From Ruminococcus sp. (GTDB lineage Bacteria; Bacillota; Clostridia; Lachnospirales; Lachnospiraceae): a stretch of 64,000 nt of DNA. Under the pieces are notes generated by a model. The model had not been told where the DNA came from. It was given only the letters and a program-made list of their open reading frames with translations, and did not search any database. Below, one piece after another: positions 1 through 10,300 of the stretch. The stretch is from positions 108,740 to 172,739 of the forward strand of contig JACERV010000005.1 of the NCBI GenBank assembly GCA_013911065.1, read 5' to 3'. The stretch's first letter is position 1, and each line of letters starts with the position of its first letter. The position numbers and the translations under genes were made by a program.

Positions 1-2193
1 CGTACCGGAACCAATTGCAATTCCTATATCAGCCTGGGCCAGTGCGGGAGCATCATTGATACCATCGCCCACCATTGCCACTTTACGCCCTTCGCCTTGC
101 AGCTTCTTAACCTCATTAGACTTATCCTGGGGCAGCACTTCTGCAAGCACACGGTCAATACCAACTTGTTTCGCAATAGCGTCCGCAGTCTTGCGGTTAT
201 CGCCTGTTATCATTGCAACTTCAATGCCCATGCGGTGCAGACTTTCAATGGCACCTTTGCTGGAAGCCTTGACAACATCGGCCACAGCCACGATACCAGC
301 CAGCTCTCCGTCAATGGCTACGTACATCGGTGTTTTTCCTTCTCCCGCCAATCTGTCAGAATCCGTTTCCAATACAGTGAGGGAGATGCTGCGTTCATCC
401 ATAAGCTTGCGGTTTCCGGCAAGAACAGTCTGCCCATTGATAACCGCTTCAATGCCGCGCCCGGTAATAGAATTAAAGCTGTCTACTTTTAAGAGATCCA
501 AGCCTTTATCTTGAGCTCCGGTCACAATCGCCTGCCCTAATGGATGTTCCGAGCTCTTTTCAGCGGAAGCCGTCATTTGCAAGAGATAATCAGCGGGTGA
601 GTCCTGAGTTGTCAAGACATCCGTAACCGTAGGTTTTCCCTCTGTAATCGTGCCTGTCTTGTCAAAGACAATTGTGTTGATTTTGTGGGCCGTTTCAAGA
701 GCTTCCCCACCCTTTATCAGAATACCGTTTTCCGCACCTTTCCCTGTACCAACCATAATAGCGGTAGGTGTTGCCAGACCTAAAGCACAAGGGCAGGCGA
801 TAACAAGAACAGAAATGAATATGGTCAGGGCAAATTTTACATCCCCCCCGCTTCCAATTAACCATGCTACACCTGCAAGCAGAGCAATGATACACACAAC
901 CGGAACGAACACACCGGATACTTTATCTGCCATTGCTGCAATTGGTGCTTTTGAACCCTGTGCATCCTCCACCAGCTTGATGATTTGCGCCAGTGCGGTA
1001 TCAGAGCCAACTTTTTCAGCCTTAAACTGAATCATTCCAGTGGTATTTAAGGAGGCTGTATATACCGGGTCACCTGCCTTCTTATCCACCGGCATACTCT
1101 CGCCTGTCAGCATAGATTCATCAATAGAAGTATGCCCCTCTGTAACCGTACCATCCACCGGAATTTTTGCGCCGGGTTTTACGATGATAATATCTCCGAT
1201 TTCAACTTCATCAATGGGAATTTCCTTTTCCGCACCATCCTGTATAATAAGGGCAGTTTTTGGTGCAAGCCCCATAAGTTTCTTAATCGCTTCACTGGTT
1301 CTTCCTTTGGATACTGCTTCAAGGGATTTTCCCAAAAGAATCAGTGTTATAATCACGCCAGCCGTTTCAAAGTAGAGGGAGTCTACTGCTTTAAATTCTC
1401 CCTGGGTTATCAGCCATGTGTTGTAAATACTGTACAGTATGGCTGCAGTTGTGCCGATGGCAATTAAGCTATCCATATTCGGACTTCGCTGTATCAGCGC
1501 CTTAAAACCAATGGTGTAGAATTTATAACCCACGCCGATAACTGGAATCACCAGCACGATCTGTAACAGTGCATAAATCAGCGGATAATTCATTGGGTCA
1601 AGCCCTTTTGGATAGGGCAGCCGTATTCCGTACATAATCAGCATAGGGACCATTGCAATATACAGCAGGGGAAGGGCGAAAACTGCTGAAACAGTAAATT
1701 TTGTCCAAAGTACCTTGATTTCCTTTTGCTTTCGCGCTCTGTCCTCGTCGGCAGCATCCGCTTTATTCACTTCCAACGCCTCGTATCCGGCTTTCTCAAT
1801 CGCCTCCCGGATAGCCGACAAACGTATTTGATGTGGATCATAGGAAACAGCCGCCTTTTCCGTAGCAAAATTAACTGTTGCACTCGTCACTCCGGGAAGT
1901 TTCTTGATTCCTTTTTCCACCCGCTGGGCACATGCTGCACAAGTCATACCGCCAATGGGGATAGTGACATTGCTGCTCTCACTTTTTTCTACCACCTCAT
2001 ATCCGATTTTCGTTACAGCTTGCTTAATCGTGGTAAGTGGCAGAATGCTTTCATCATACTCCACAAACAGCTTTTCACTTGCCAGGTTCACCGTTGCCTG
2101 CTCAATGCCGGAAAGCTTCCGCACTGTCTTTTCTATTCGCTGTGCGCAGGCTGCACAGGTCATACCTCTAATACTAAGTACCTGACTGTTCAT
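1..2193 (-). CDS. copA: Copper-translocating P1B-type ATPase, C-terminus cut by window edge
   Basis: Exports Cu(I) across the cytoplasmic membrane using ATP. The 731 codons visible begin at ATG 2193 behind AGTGAGGTGA and stay open to base 1, so roughly the last 100 residues lie outside the window. Two N-terminal HMA domains carry GMTCAACA (Cys13/Cys16 and Cys85/Cys88). The membrane ion site CPC is at about residues 467-469, the phosphorylated Asp of DKTGT at about 511, the HP motif is in SSEHPLG, and the hinge GDGINDAP lies near the cut end. All catalytic elements seen are intact. It is divergent from the HxlR gene at 2453 and next to cupredoxin and HMA/UreH genes, which supports copper as substrate. 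A general heavy-metal ATPase is the only real alternative. Confidence 0.97.
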   Translation of the reverse strand, partial: MNSQVLSIRGMTCAACAQRIEKTVRKLSGIEQATVNLASEKLFVEYDESILPLTTIKQAVTKIGYEVVEKSESSNVTIPIGGMTCAACAQRVEKGIKKLPGVTSATVNFATEKAAVSYDPHQIRLSAIREAIEKAGYEALEVNKADAADEDRARKQKEIKVLWTKFTVSAVFALPLLYIAMVPMLIMYGIRLPYPKGLDPMNYPLIYALLQIVLVIPVIGVGYKFYTIGFKALIQRSPNMDSLIAIGTTAAILYSIYNTWLITQGEFKAVDSLYFETAGVIITLILLGKSLEAVSKGRTSEAIKKLMGLAPKTALIIQDGAEKEIPIDEVEIGDIIIVKPGAKIPVDGTVTEGHTSIDESMLTGESMPVDKKAGDPVYTASLNTTGMIQFKAEKVGSDTALAQIIKLVEDAQGSKAPIAAMADKVSGVFVPVVCIIALLAGVAWLIGSGGDVKFALTIFISVLVIACPCALGLATPTAIMVGTGKGAENGILIKGGEALETAHKINTIVFDKTGTITEGKPTVTDVLTTQDSPADYLLQMTASAEKSSEHPLGQAIVTGAQDKGLDLLKVDSFNSITGRGIEAVINGQTVLAGNRKLMDERSISLTVLETDSDRLAGEGKTPMYVAIDGELAGIVAVADVVKASSKGAIESLHRMGIEVAMITGDNRKTADAIAKQVGIDRVLAEVLPQDKSNEVKKLQGEGRKVAMVGDGINDAPALAQADIGIAIGSGT

Positions 2194-2303
2194 ATATAAA
2201 TCACCTCACTCATTTCTTTCCATTTTATTTCTTTGAGATTTTTCAACCTCTACTATTAGTTTAACCATAATTTCTAATTTTGCAAGTATGCACTTTTTTG
2301 TAT

Positions 2304-2327
2304 AATAGTACCCTAAATGATACTATT
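2304..2327. promoter_or_regulatory. Inverted repeat in copA/hxlR divergent promoter region, candidate operator
   Basis: AATAGTA at 2304-2310 and TACTATT at 2321-2327 form a perfect 7-bp inverted repeat with a 10-bp spacer. It lies just upstream of the regulator's -35 box and between the two divergent genes. Its position suits a dimeric winged-helix regulator such as the HxlR protein encoded alongside. Assignment to that regulator is inference. Confidence 0.35.
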
Positions 2328-2333
2328 TAATTC

Positions 2334-2362
2334 TTGACACCGCTCAATTCCAATGATATTAT
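2334..2362 (+). promoter_or_regulatory. Sigma-A promoter of the HxlR gene
   Basis: A consensus -35 TTGACA (2334-2339), a 17-bp spacer and -10 TATTAT (2357-2362) precede the regulator start at 2453 by about 90 bases. Confidence 0.65.
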
Positions 2363-2452
2363 TATTATAGTAATGATTCTTTTATCATGTACAAACTCTT
2401 ATATACTATAGTGATTTAAAATATACTAACAGAAGCTAAGGAGGTGAAAAAG

Positions 2453-2812
2453 ATGAACTGTGACTGTACTGAATATAACTGTCCCGTAGACGTAACTCTT
2501 GATATGATAGGCGGAAAATATAAATCTCTTATTCTTTGGCATTTGATTGACGAAACCCTGCGTTTCGGGGAGCTTCGCAAGCTCATTCCGCAGGCTACTC
2601 CTAAAATGCTGACCCAGCAGCTCCGGGAACTGGAAAAGGATAATCTTGTTATCCGTACCGTGTATCCCGTTGTGCCCCCAAAGGTAGAGTATTCACTTTC
2701 CGATTTAGGCCGCAGCATCCGTCCGATTTTGGAAACCATGTATGATTGGGGAGCAACTTATCTCAAAGACAATGGCAAGGAGATAAGCTGCTCTATGACT
2801 GCACATAGGTGA
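2453..2812 (+). CDS. HxlR-family winged-helix regulator
   Basis: A 119-residue MarR-like DNA-binding protein of the HxlR family, recognised by CPVD-TLDMIGGKYK, the RFGELRK-IP--TPKMLTQQLREL helix-turn-helix stretch and a C-terminal LSDLGRS. The ATG at 2453 is chosen over GTG 2444 because AAGGAGG (2438-2444) sits 8 bases before it. Family members usually have one Cys before the CPV motif. This one has Cys3, Cys5 and Cys10, a CxC-x4-C cluster that could bind metal or sense redox state. It is divergent from copA and tail-to-tail with the DUF2318 gene with no bases between the stop codons. Control of the copper genes is inference. Confidence 0.93.
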   Translation: MNCDCTEYNCPVDVTLDMIGGKYKSLILWHLIDETLRFGELRKLIPQATPKMLTQQLRELEKDNLVIRTVYPVVPPKVEYSLSDLGRSIRPILETMYDWGATYLKDNGKEISCSMTAHR

Positions 2813-3388
2813 TTATTGTTTCCAATTTGGAGAGAAACGATAAGTATTTGCCTGCAGCGTATCGTAAGAAACCGTAATGGATTCGTCTGTTACGGTTTTA
2901 TCTTCGTCAAAAATCGGTACAGGATTACATCCGTTTGCTTCTACCTCCACACTGTCCATCGGGAATTTATTGCCGCAATTCTGACATTGAAGTGTGTTGC
3001 CGCTCTGCTCAAAATATGCTTTGGGAGAGCCGTTGCACACCTGGCAGGTGTTGAATGCTGTACGGATTGTTCCATCTGAAGCTTTTACCGCCGCAACTTC
3101 CATTCTTGTGCCATCCACCGTAACGGGATAGAATTTAGCCGTCTCGGAAACCTCACTTGCTGGAATTACAAGGCCTTCACCTTCTTTAATGTCCTGTGAA
3201 TCACTTGCTGCTGTATTATTGTCATCTACACTGTTACTGTCGCTGCTTCCGGCGCTATTGTCCCCATTGCTATTGCCGCTGTCGTTAGATGAACAGCCTG
3301 TAACCGCAAATGCCAATACCAGCACAACCGCTGCAAAGGCAGCCGCCGAAAAGCGAAAACCTTTTTTATTCTTTGTTTCTGTCTGCAT
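2813..3388 (-). CDS. DUF2318-type Cys-rich lipoprotein
   Basis: A 191-residue exported lipoprotein. A basic N-terminus and hydrophobic stretch (residues 14-30) lead to lipobox VTGC with Cys32 as the lipidated residue. A Ser/Asn/Asp-rich linker follows to about residue 65. The folded part has CxxC pairs at Cys115/118 and Cys135/138 plus Cys154 (GCNPVP), the pattern of DUF2318 proteins, which are predicted to bind Fe-S or metal. The start ATG 3388 has GGAGG upstream. It is the last gene of the copper run on this strand. A role in extracytoplasmic metal or electron handling fits, but the exact function is unknown. Confidence 0.85.
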   Translation of the reverse strand: MQTETKNKKGFRFSAAAFAAVVLVLAFAVTGCSSNDSGNSNGDNSAGSSDSNSVDDNNTAASDSQDIKEGEGLVIPASEVSETAKFYPVTVDGTRMEVAAVKASDGTIRTAFNTCQVCNGSPKAYFEQSGNTLQCQNCGNKFPMDSVEVEANGCNPVPIFDEDKTVTDESITVSYDTLQANTYRFSPNWKQ

Positions 3389-3419
3389 GATAAATTTCCT
3401 CCATTATACAACGAGATAT

Positions 3420-3569
3420 TTAATCCCTTTTATTTTTCTGCGGTATCTCCGCAATGTTGTTTCGTTCATCTTTCTTTTCTTTCCTAGGTCTCTCCCTCAT
3501 AAAGAATAACGCAATACCTATTCCCATCACCGGCAGGATACAATGCCAATGACTAATTAAAAAATTCAT
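3420..3569 (-). CDS. Small single-pass membrane protein
   Basis: A 49-residue protein starting at ATG 3569, chosen because AGGAGA precedes it. An in-frame upstream start would overlap the cupredoxin gene and lack such a site. Residues 3-24 form a transmembrane segment containing HWHC. The rest is highly charged (RERPRKEKKDER) and probably cytoplasmic. It begins 19 bases after the cupredoxin stop codon and lies just upstream of the DUF2318 lipoprotein, so co-transcription is likely. No family is recognised with confidence. The His/Cys pair inside the helix could contact copper, which is only a guess. Confidence 0.6.
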   Translation of the reverse strand: MNFLISHWHCILPVMGIGIALFFMRERPRKEKKDERNNIAEIPQKNKRD

Positions 3570-3588
3570 ATTCAGGCTCTCCTTTCCA

Positions 3589-4170
3589 TCATCGTTGGCC
3601 GCCGCAGCATCCGGCAGGAAGTCCATTGGAACCGTCATCAGGGTTATCTGCCACTGTTCCGTCATCGCTCACAACTGTAATGCTGGAGCGTATCATACCC
3701 ATCCAGCAGCTAAACGGGAAAGCTCCCGATTCGTCCGGGGTAAACTCAATCACATTTTCCCCGGTTTTCAACGCAACCTCCAAATTGTATTTTGGAATGG
3801 TAATAGAGTTGTTACAGCCGTTCAGCGCCCCGCTTGGCACATTTAAGGTCCATTTAACGGGAATTCCCTGCTGGACGGTGATCGGCTCATACTGTCTGCT
3901 GCTCACTGTGGAAGTGATATACTGAACGCCGTCCTGCACCGTCGCTGCTGTTCCCTGCGCTGTCGCAGTCTTTTGGCTATCGGCAGTTATTACATCTGCC
4001 AAATTTACATTGGCCGTCTGCCTGCTCTGTGCAGGCCCGGCAGCCTCGCCCTGTGCATTGAGAAGCAATGCCCTTCCGCTCAACAGCCCAACGGTTACCA
4101 ACAGGACAGCCAGCCCCGTCAACAGCGTGGGAAATCTCTGTTTTAAAGATCTGTTTCTATTTGCACTCAT
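3589..4170 (-). CDS. Membrane-anchored cupredoxin-like protein
   Basis: A 193-residue protein with an N-terminal transmembrane anchor (about residues 14-38), a variable linker and one cupredoxin fold (about 85-168). The metal-site segments are GCNNSI (Cys119) and CWMGM (Cys155, Met157, Met159). No His is visible in the domain, unlike plastocyanin or CoxII, so the site would be thiol/thioether and might prefer Cu(I). The tail ends in GCCGGQR (Cys188/189). The same two segments and a similar CCG tail occur in the larger neighbour at 4266-6302, so the domain is a duplication of that one. It probably binds copper outside the membrane. Confidence 0.85.
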   Translation of the reverse strand: MSANRNRSLKQRFPTLLTGLAVLLVTVGLLSGRALLLNAQGEAAGPAQSRQTANVNLADVITADSQKTATAQGTAATVQDGVQYITSTVSSRQYEPITVQQGIPVKWTLNVPSGALNGCNNSITIPKYNLEVALKTGENVIEFTPDESGAFPFSCWMGMIRSSITVVSDDGTVADNPDDGSNGLPAGCCGGQR

Positions 4171-4265
4171 TTTTACTGCTCCTTTCCAGAATCTATTTCT
4201 GAAGTCTACCAGCGATGCTGAGGTAAACTGTAAAATGTTGTCCTCTTCCTAAATGTCATGTTCTC

Positions 4266-6302
4266 CTAACCGCAGCATGAACCACCGCCTGCTGCCTGAA
4301 AGGTTTCGGGAGGCCATATCATGGGGTCAAACTCACTGACTTTTTCTTTAATCCCATCTTCATCCACGTTATTCAAGTCATCCACCACCTTGATATAGCC
4401 ATAAAATTTATTATCGCCTGTAGAAAAATCGAAATCATCGGTAGGGAAGAAGAACAACGGATTTTCGCCCGAGGAAAGCAATAACTGTGTAGCATAATTA
4501 GGAATCAAAAGCTGCGTGCCGTTTTCGGCACCGGAAATGGAGTTTTTGATATTCCATTTCACGTTCAATCCGGCTTTTACAACCACAATGGCAGGCGAGA
4601 AACCTTCGTCCGTTAATTCAATCGTAACTTCCTGAATCCCCTCGCCGTATTCGTCCGTTGTTTCCGTTGCAACAGACACGGCGTCAACAGGAATTTTCAC
4701 GCCCGCCGGAACGGGGTCAGGTATTTCTGCTGTTGTATCTCCTAGATTTTCGTACCCCTCCGCCGAAGCGCTGTCTGTACTCCCCGTTGGCTCAGCTCCG
4801 GCTCCCACCACGGTAATAGAACCGCGAATCATGCCCATCCAGCAGCTATATTGAAACTGCCCCGTCGTGGTAGGCGTAAATTCAATTACATTGTCGCCAT
4901 CTTTAAACGAATAATTGGAGATGCCGTACTCCTGAATATTTATACTGTTGTTGCACCCATTGATGCTGCCACTTGGCGCATTTATCGTCCATTTAACGGG
5001 CGTTCCCGCCTGAACAGTGATATTCGGATAACTGCCCGGGGAAAGGGTACTGTTGACAATCTGTTTCCCGTCCACAATTTGAACACTCTCATTATCCACG
5101 CTGTCCGCTCCGCCCACGGTCCGTGAGTTCAAGGCTGCTGCTGCAATAATCACAACACCCAATACGGCAGCTGTTGAAACCATTTTGTAACTTGACTTGC
5201 CAAAAGGAATAACTGATACCACACCCACAACGCAAAGAGCAAGAATAATAGGAAACAAGAGATTAGGCGGTAAGAGACCTGAAAGGCTGACACCCTGTGA
5301 AAGCATTGCCAAACCAAGCACCACAACCAGCACTGCGCCTACAGTCATTACCTTTTGGGTAAACTTTTTGCCTAATGCTGAAACGATGGAGCCAAGCCCT
5401 AACATGAGGGGTACTGTCCCCAGGCTGAACAGGAACATAGACAACGCACCAACCAAAGGATTTCCCGAAGCCAATGCCACAATCTGCATGGATTGCAGGG
5501 GGCCGCAGGGCATTAAGCCATTAAGCAGACCGACAATCAGGGGACTTTTGCTTTTTACTTTTCCAGCCTTACGTACAAAGATTTTCGGCATACGGGGCTG
5601 GAACTTTCGCAGCACCGGGAACAGGCCAAGCATATTGATTCCCATAATCACCATGAATACCCCGGCAATCAGTTTAAGAACCCCCTGGGCCATGACAGGC
5701 AGACCTGCGTCAGAACCGCCCCCGCCAAACAGCAGCCCCACAGAGCCTAAAATAAAGCCGATTACGGTGTAAGAAATCACCCTTCCGAGATTGTACAGAA
5801 AGGCCGGAGCAAATGTAGTCATACGGCTTTGTTTTCCTCCGCCAGCCACCTCAGCGTGGGGGATACATTGAGAGAGATTAATTCCGCCGCACATGGCAAC
5901 ACAATGGATAGAAGTGATTAAGCCGATAACAAACAGCATTCCATAGCCCATTTTGGTGTCTGCCAACTGACTGGGGACCAGCAGATTCAAGACACCGAAT
6001 TGCTCTAACAGCACATACAAAGAAACCACAATCACCAAAATCCCAATTACGCGGCTGATGTTGGATTCCTGGTTTTCGTTCCCGGTCAGCACCTCGTAAT
6101 CCAGTTTTTCAATAATCCTGGTTATCTCCTTTAAGGATATAAGATCAGTGTCATATGTAACATCAGCCGTTCCTGCACTGTAACTTACCTTAACACTTTT
6201 TATGCCTGCAACTTTGCGCAGTTTTCGTTCAATCTTATTTTGGCAGTTTATGCAGGTCATCCCGCCAATTTTCAGCCGCTTTGTTTTTTGTCCTGATTCC
6301 AT
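4266..6302 (-). CDS. HMA / UreH-type membrane / tandem cupredoxin fusion protein
   Basis: A 678-residue fusion. Residues 10-72 are an HMA domain with GMTCINC (Cys17/Cys20). Residues about 75-395 are a polytopic UreH/SafE-like membrane domain with the signatures HCVAMCGG and LMPCGPLQ, both with Cys in the membrane. Residues about 410-505 are a cupredoxin with GCNNSIN and CWMGMIR, and about 545-650 a second, more divergent cupredoxin lacking those Cys. The tail is GGGSCCG. The start ATG 6302 has GGGGGAAG nearby. The order suggests Cu capture inside, passage through the membrane domain and binding outside, but direction of transport is inference. It is followed by the membrane-anchored cupredoxin in the same orientation. 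Confidence 0.9.
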   Translation of the reverse strand: MESGQKTKRLKIGGMTCINCQNKIERKLRKVAGIKSVKVSYSAGTADVTYDTDLISLKEITRIIEKLDYEVLTGNENQESNISRVIGILVIVVSLYVLLEQFGVLNLLVPSQLADTKMGYGMLFVIGLITSIHCVAMCGGINLSQCIPHAEVAGGGKQSRMTTFAPAFLYNLGRVISYTVIGFILGSVGLLFGGGGSDAGLPVMAQGVLKLIAGVFMVIMGINMLGLFPVLRKFQPRMPKIFVRKAGKVKSKSPLIVGLLNGLMPCGPLQSMQIVALASGNPLVGALSMFLFSLGTVPLMLGLGSIVSALGKKFTQKVMTVGAVLVVVLGLAMLSQGVSLSGLLPPNLLFPIILALCVVGVVSVIPFGKSSYKMVSTAAVLGVVIIAAAALNSRTVGGADSVDNESVQIVDGKQIVNSTLSPGSYPNITVQAGTPVKWTINAPSGSINGCNNSINIQEYGISNYSFKDGDNVIEFTPTTTGQFQYSCWMGMIRGSITVVGAGAEPTGSTDSASAEGYENLGDTTAEIPDPVPAGVKIPVDAVSVATETTDEYGEGIQEVTIELTDEGFSPAIVVVKAGLNVKWNIKNSISGAENGTQLLIPNYATQLLLSSGENPLFFFPTDDFDFSTGDNKFYGYIKVVDDLNNVDEDGIKEKVSEFDPMIWPPETFQAAGGGSCCG

Positions 6303-6448
6303 TCGGCAAATCTTCCCCCTTTAATCGGATTTTCTTTTATATGGGAGTAGTGTAGCCGTGTAATGTATGTTTTTTATATGGATTCAAATTTCTTTTTAAT
6401 TTTTCTGAACAGAGGAGGCTTTTTCTGTAAGCTAAAGCGTTCGGGCTA

Positions 6449-6488
6449 CAAAAAAAGGCTATCTCCTACACCAATAGGGGATAGCCTT
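6449..6488 (-). terminator. Intrinsic terminator after the YbjQ gene
   Basis: On the minus strand AAGGCTATC (6480-6488) pairs with GATAGCCTT (6455-6463) in a 9-bp stem with a 16-base loop, followed by a run of T. It lies directly downstream of the gene ending at 6547 and separates it from the copper genes. Confidence 0.8.
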
Positions 6489-6546
6489 GTACTAAATTAA
6501 AATGTCATTAAAGTTTAAATGTATAGGTGTTCAGCGTCACTTCTCT

Positions 6547-7182
6547 TTATTCTTCCAACCGCTCAATCACAACTGCTGTGCCATCTACCGATACGACAAA
6601 CGTATTATTTTGCAGTGTCGTAATATCAAAATCAAGCCCTATTACAGCATTTGCCCCATTCACAATTGCGCTTGCAACCATTTTCGCCTGTGCTGCTATT
6701 TTAGCCTTGGATAATTTACCTTCAAATTTAGACGATGTCCCTCCAAATATATCTGCTTCGGCAGCGTTGAACTCACTAAATATACCTGTTCCCAAAACTA
6801 CTTCTCCGTGTACCACATCTATGTAATTTACAATTTTGTACCCTTCAAAGTTGTAACCTGTGGTCACTTTGTAATCTCTATCCTTTTTTGTAATTTCTTC
6901 CTGCATCTCCTCCTCCAGCTGATCTCGAAGGATTGTGAATTTCTTAATTACCCTTATTCGTTCAAATTCATTTTTTACCGCTTCTTTAGCAGCTTCTGTC
7001 ATATTGTGTTCTCTAGCTCTTATTGCATCTTCTGCGGCTGTCAATTGTTTTAATCCTTCTGCCTTTTGCAATTTCCTAAACAAAGGGGCACACTGATAAC
7101 AAGCAAGCAGACCATCCTTTAAATCGTATTTATCTTCTCCAAATCTACCAATTCTACTACTACAAATACAACAGTTTGCCAT
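6547..7182 (-). CDS. YbjQ (DUF74) domain protein with N-terminal zinc ribbon
   Basis: A 211-residue cytoplasmic protein. The N-terminus has two CxxC pairs (Cys4/Cys7 and Cys28/Cys31) suggesting a small zinc ribbon. A charged helical stretch (about 40-100) follows, then a YbjQ/DUF74 domain (about 105-209) with the family's GYKIVNYIDVVHGEVVLGTG opening and ANAVIGLDFD. YbjQ domains form pentamers and have been called heavy-metal binding, but their role is not settled. It starts at ATG 7182 behind GAGAGGAT and ends in its own terminator, so it is monocistronic. A link with the copper genes nearby is possible but unproven. Confidence 0.85.
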   Translation of the reverse strand: MANCCICSSRIGRFGEDKYDLKDGLLACYQCAPLFRKLQKAEGLKQLTAAEDAIRAREHNMTEAAKEAVKNEFERIRVIKKFTILRDQLEEEMQEEITKKDRDYKVTTGYNFEGYKIVNYIDVVHGEVVLGTGIFSEFNAAEADIFGGTSSKFEGKLSKAKIAAQAKMVASAIVNGANAVIGLDFDITTLQNNTFVVSVDGTAVVIERLEE

Positions 7183-7292
7183 TGATATATCCTCTCTTAT
7201 TCTCTTTACTTTTTTAAGATGACTCTAAATATTATATATTAATATATAATACCACAATTCTCTTGAACTCTGGTATAAAAGTTAGAGAATCA

Positions 7293-7344
7293 TAAAAATC
7301 CGGGCCAGCACCTTCTCTGCACAGAAAGGATGATAGCCCGGATT
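7293..7344 (-). terminator. Intrinsic terminator of the oxidoreductase fusion gene
   Basis: AATCCGGGC (7336-7344 on the minus strand) and GCCCGGATT (7297-7305) form a 9-bp stem with a 30-base loop, followed by TTTT. It is just after the stop codon at 7353. Confidence 0.75.
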
Positions 7345-7352
7345 CATTTAAA

Positions 7353-10300
7353 TTAGTTTAACCCTAATTTTGTTTTTAATTCATTGGCAATATCATATGC
7401 ACTGTACTCCATAGGAATGACATAATCATCGCCGTCCCCGTGAAGCGGGAACCACACCTGTGCATAGAATGGGTTTTTCTTAGCAACCTGCCCGTACTTC
7501 CACTCGCGGCTCAGACATTCCGGACACCAGTGCCCCCCCTGCAAGACCGCGTTTACAGACATTTCAAATTCGTGTCCATCTGCACACTTCCAGCGGATTG
7601 GTGTATAAATATCTGTTACCTCTTCCGCCAGACATTCACCGCCCCTAAACTGAGCCGCTTTCTTCAGATCCTCTAACGTCAGATTTTCAATCCCCTTTTT
7701 CTCATCATAACCGTGATTCAAATAGGTAGGTTCCTCACTTGGATGGTACAGTTCAAATCCTTCATCAAATCCTTTGATCTCTTTTTGTTTTTCTCTTGAA
7801 CCAAAGAATGCGCGAATCCAGTCTTCCTCATTATTCTCGAACATCCAATAGGTCCCCATTCTCTTATGTCCGACCTGTATCAGTTTTTCTCTCATCTGTT
7901 CCTTGGTTGGAAATGCAGCACGAATCATTGGATTCTCCGCCATCCGGCGCATCTCATCTCTCACTCCATCCCAATACTGCTTTGCCGGAATACAGCGGAA
8001 GTGGAGGATATCATCCAGTTTATCTGCATCTGTGTAGTAATGTCCATGGAAATTATACGGTGCCAGCATCTTTGCATCAAATAAATCCTTCAATCCCATT
8101 CCAAAGGCGCCCACGTTAATATCCCACAATTCCCAGCTAGTCAGCCGGTACCCTGCGCCGCTGCTTAAATTATAGCCTTTTCTCCAAAATGATTCTGGAA
8201 CCCAGCTTTCACAAATATTTGCCATACAAATACCAGACTCAATGGATGTGCTCCACTCCAGGACATTGTTTGGATCAATATGGAATTGAATCGGTTCATC
8301 TGCGGCCCCTTCCGAACTTGGGTGCTGCCCTGTCTGGCGTATAGATACCCAGTGCTTCAGCCCTGATTCAAAGACTGCCAGCTCAGAAAATACTTTAGAT
8401 AACGCATAATAGTCAAAAATAGACGGATTCATGGGATCTCCTACTCTGCCCCAATGAATCGGGTCTGTACGCCCTCCCGTCATGGCAACCGTTCCAATAT
8501 ATACGAAATGTACCTTATCTGGATCCGGCTGTTCTTTGATAGCCTTAATGATGTTCAGTGTAGAACCAATATTCGTGTATAATGTCTCCTCCGGATATTT
8601 GTCTGCTGCCGGAGATACCATTGCACCAATGTGCAGCACATAATCAGCTCCGTCTACACCGCGCTTTACTGTATCATAATCAACCATATCTCCCCATATA
8701 ATTTCCAGTGACGGACAGGCATACTTTTTCATCAGTGCCCTATTTTTATCTGAAGGTCTTGCAAGAGCGCGCACTTTAAATCTGTTGCTTCTATCCAAGA
8801 GCTGTTTCATGGTTTCTTCTCCCATTGTGCCGGTTGCCCCGGTTAAAAGAACAACCTTCTTAGGTCTGGATACCTCTTCGTGCACTTTAGGGTCATCAAA
8901 AGTAAGCGCTGCGTCCATTGCTTCTCTTGTGGCATTGAGGGCACGCCTTGCCATTCCGGCATCTCCCATAACCATATATCCGGCACCAGCTGCAAGGGCC
9001 GCTTCCTCTAATTCTTTGCCACTCCGGGATTTTGATCCTATCGCCATGACTGCATAATCACAGGGGTATTCTACTTCTTTCCCATCTTTTATTCCAAGAA
9101 CTTTTCCGTCCTCCACAGCAGTTACCGTTACATTTACAACCGGCACAATGCCTGACGCATACACACTCTCAGTCACACATATCTTCCTGGCGGAACCCAT
9201 GTCCATACAGAAGTCTTCTGCCATTTCAAGGTCTGTCACTTTACATCCCTTTTCTGCCAGATACTCTGCAACCTCCATGCCAACCATGCCGCCGCCAATG
9301 ACTACAACATTCCCAACAGGCTTTGCATCGCCATTCAATACATCATGGGAATTTACCACAAATGGTAAATCTGCTCCCGGAATGTTCGGAATCAGCGGTT
9401 CTGCTCCAATTGCATTAAATACAGTATGAGGCTTAATCTGCCTGATAAGTTCCGCCGTCACAGGTGTATTCATACGAATGTCTGCACCGAGCCCTCTAGC
9501 CTTATTTTCCATGCTCTGTACTGCCATCTTCATTTCTTCTTTTCTAGGCGCTTCTCCGGCTGTCAGAAATTGGCCTCCCAATTTATCAGAAGCTTCACAC
9601 AGAATCGGATTGTGTCCCCGCTGTTTCAAAATGATAGCAGCTTCCAGGCCAGCAATTCCGCCCCCTGCAATCAATACGGTCTCCGGTTTGTCTGTCCTTG
9701 TAATCTGACACTCCTCTTCCCGTCCAAGTGCCGGATTACGAAGGCATGTAATGTGAGGACAGTCCATATCTGCAAATCCATCCAAACATCCCTGGTTACA
9801 GCCCACGCAGTAATCGATATCATCCAGCCTGCCCTCTTTTACTTTTGTGACAAACTGTGCGTCTGCAAGCTGGGCACGCCCCATTACGACCATATCGACT
9901 TTCTCTTCTTCTAATATCCGCTCTGCAATATCCGGGGTATTCAGTCGTCCTACACCGATTGTCAGCATGCCCGTTTCTTTTCGGATGCGTGCCGCATTCT
10001 CAATGTTAAAGCCTCTTGGAAGGTCAATCGGAGGCACTTCATATTTGGCTCCTGCTGAGATAATATTACCTCTGGAAACATCTAAAACATCTGCACCCTC
10101 TTTTTTTGCCATCTTACAAAATTCAATGACCTCTTCAATCGTAAGTCCGCCTTCCAGATAATCATCATGGGCATCAATACGGATAAGTACCGGCATTTCC
10201 TCCGGAATATTTTCACGGACAGCCCGGATAATCTCCAGCGGGAATCTTGCACGGTTTTCTAAACTTCCGCCATATTCATCGGTCCTTCGGTTAATTCCCC

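Noticed and set aside
56..1467. Several plus-strand open frames of 110-150 codons opposite copA
   Set aside because: They are opposite the P-type ATPase gene, have no ribosome binding sites and carry no recognisable domains; shadows of copA.
4851..5772. Plus-strand frames of 91 and 191 codons opposite the HMA/UreH fusion
   Set aside because: Antisense of a well-supported coding region, low-complexity Pro/Thr composition, no start site.
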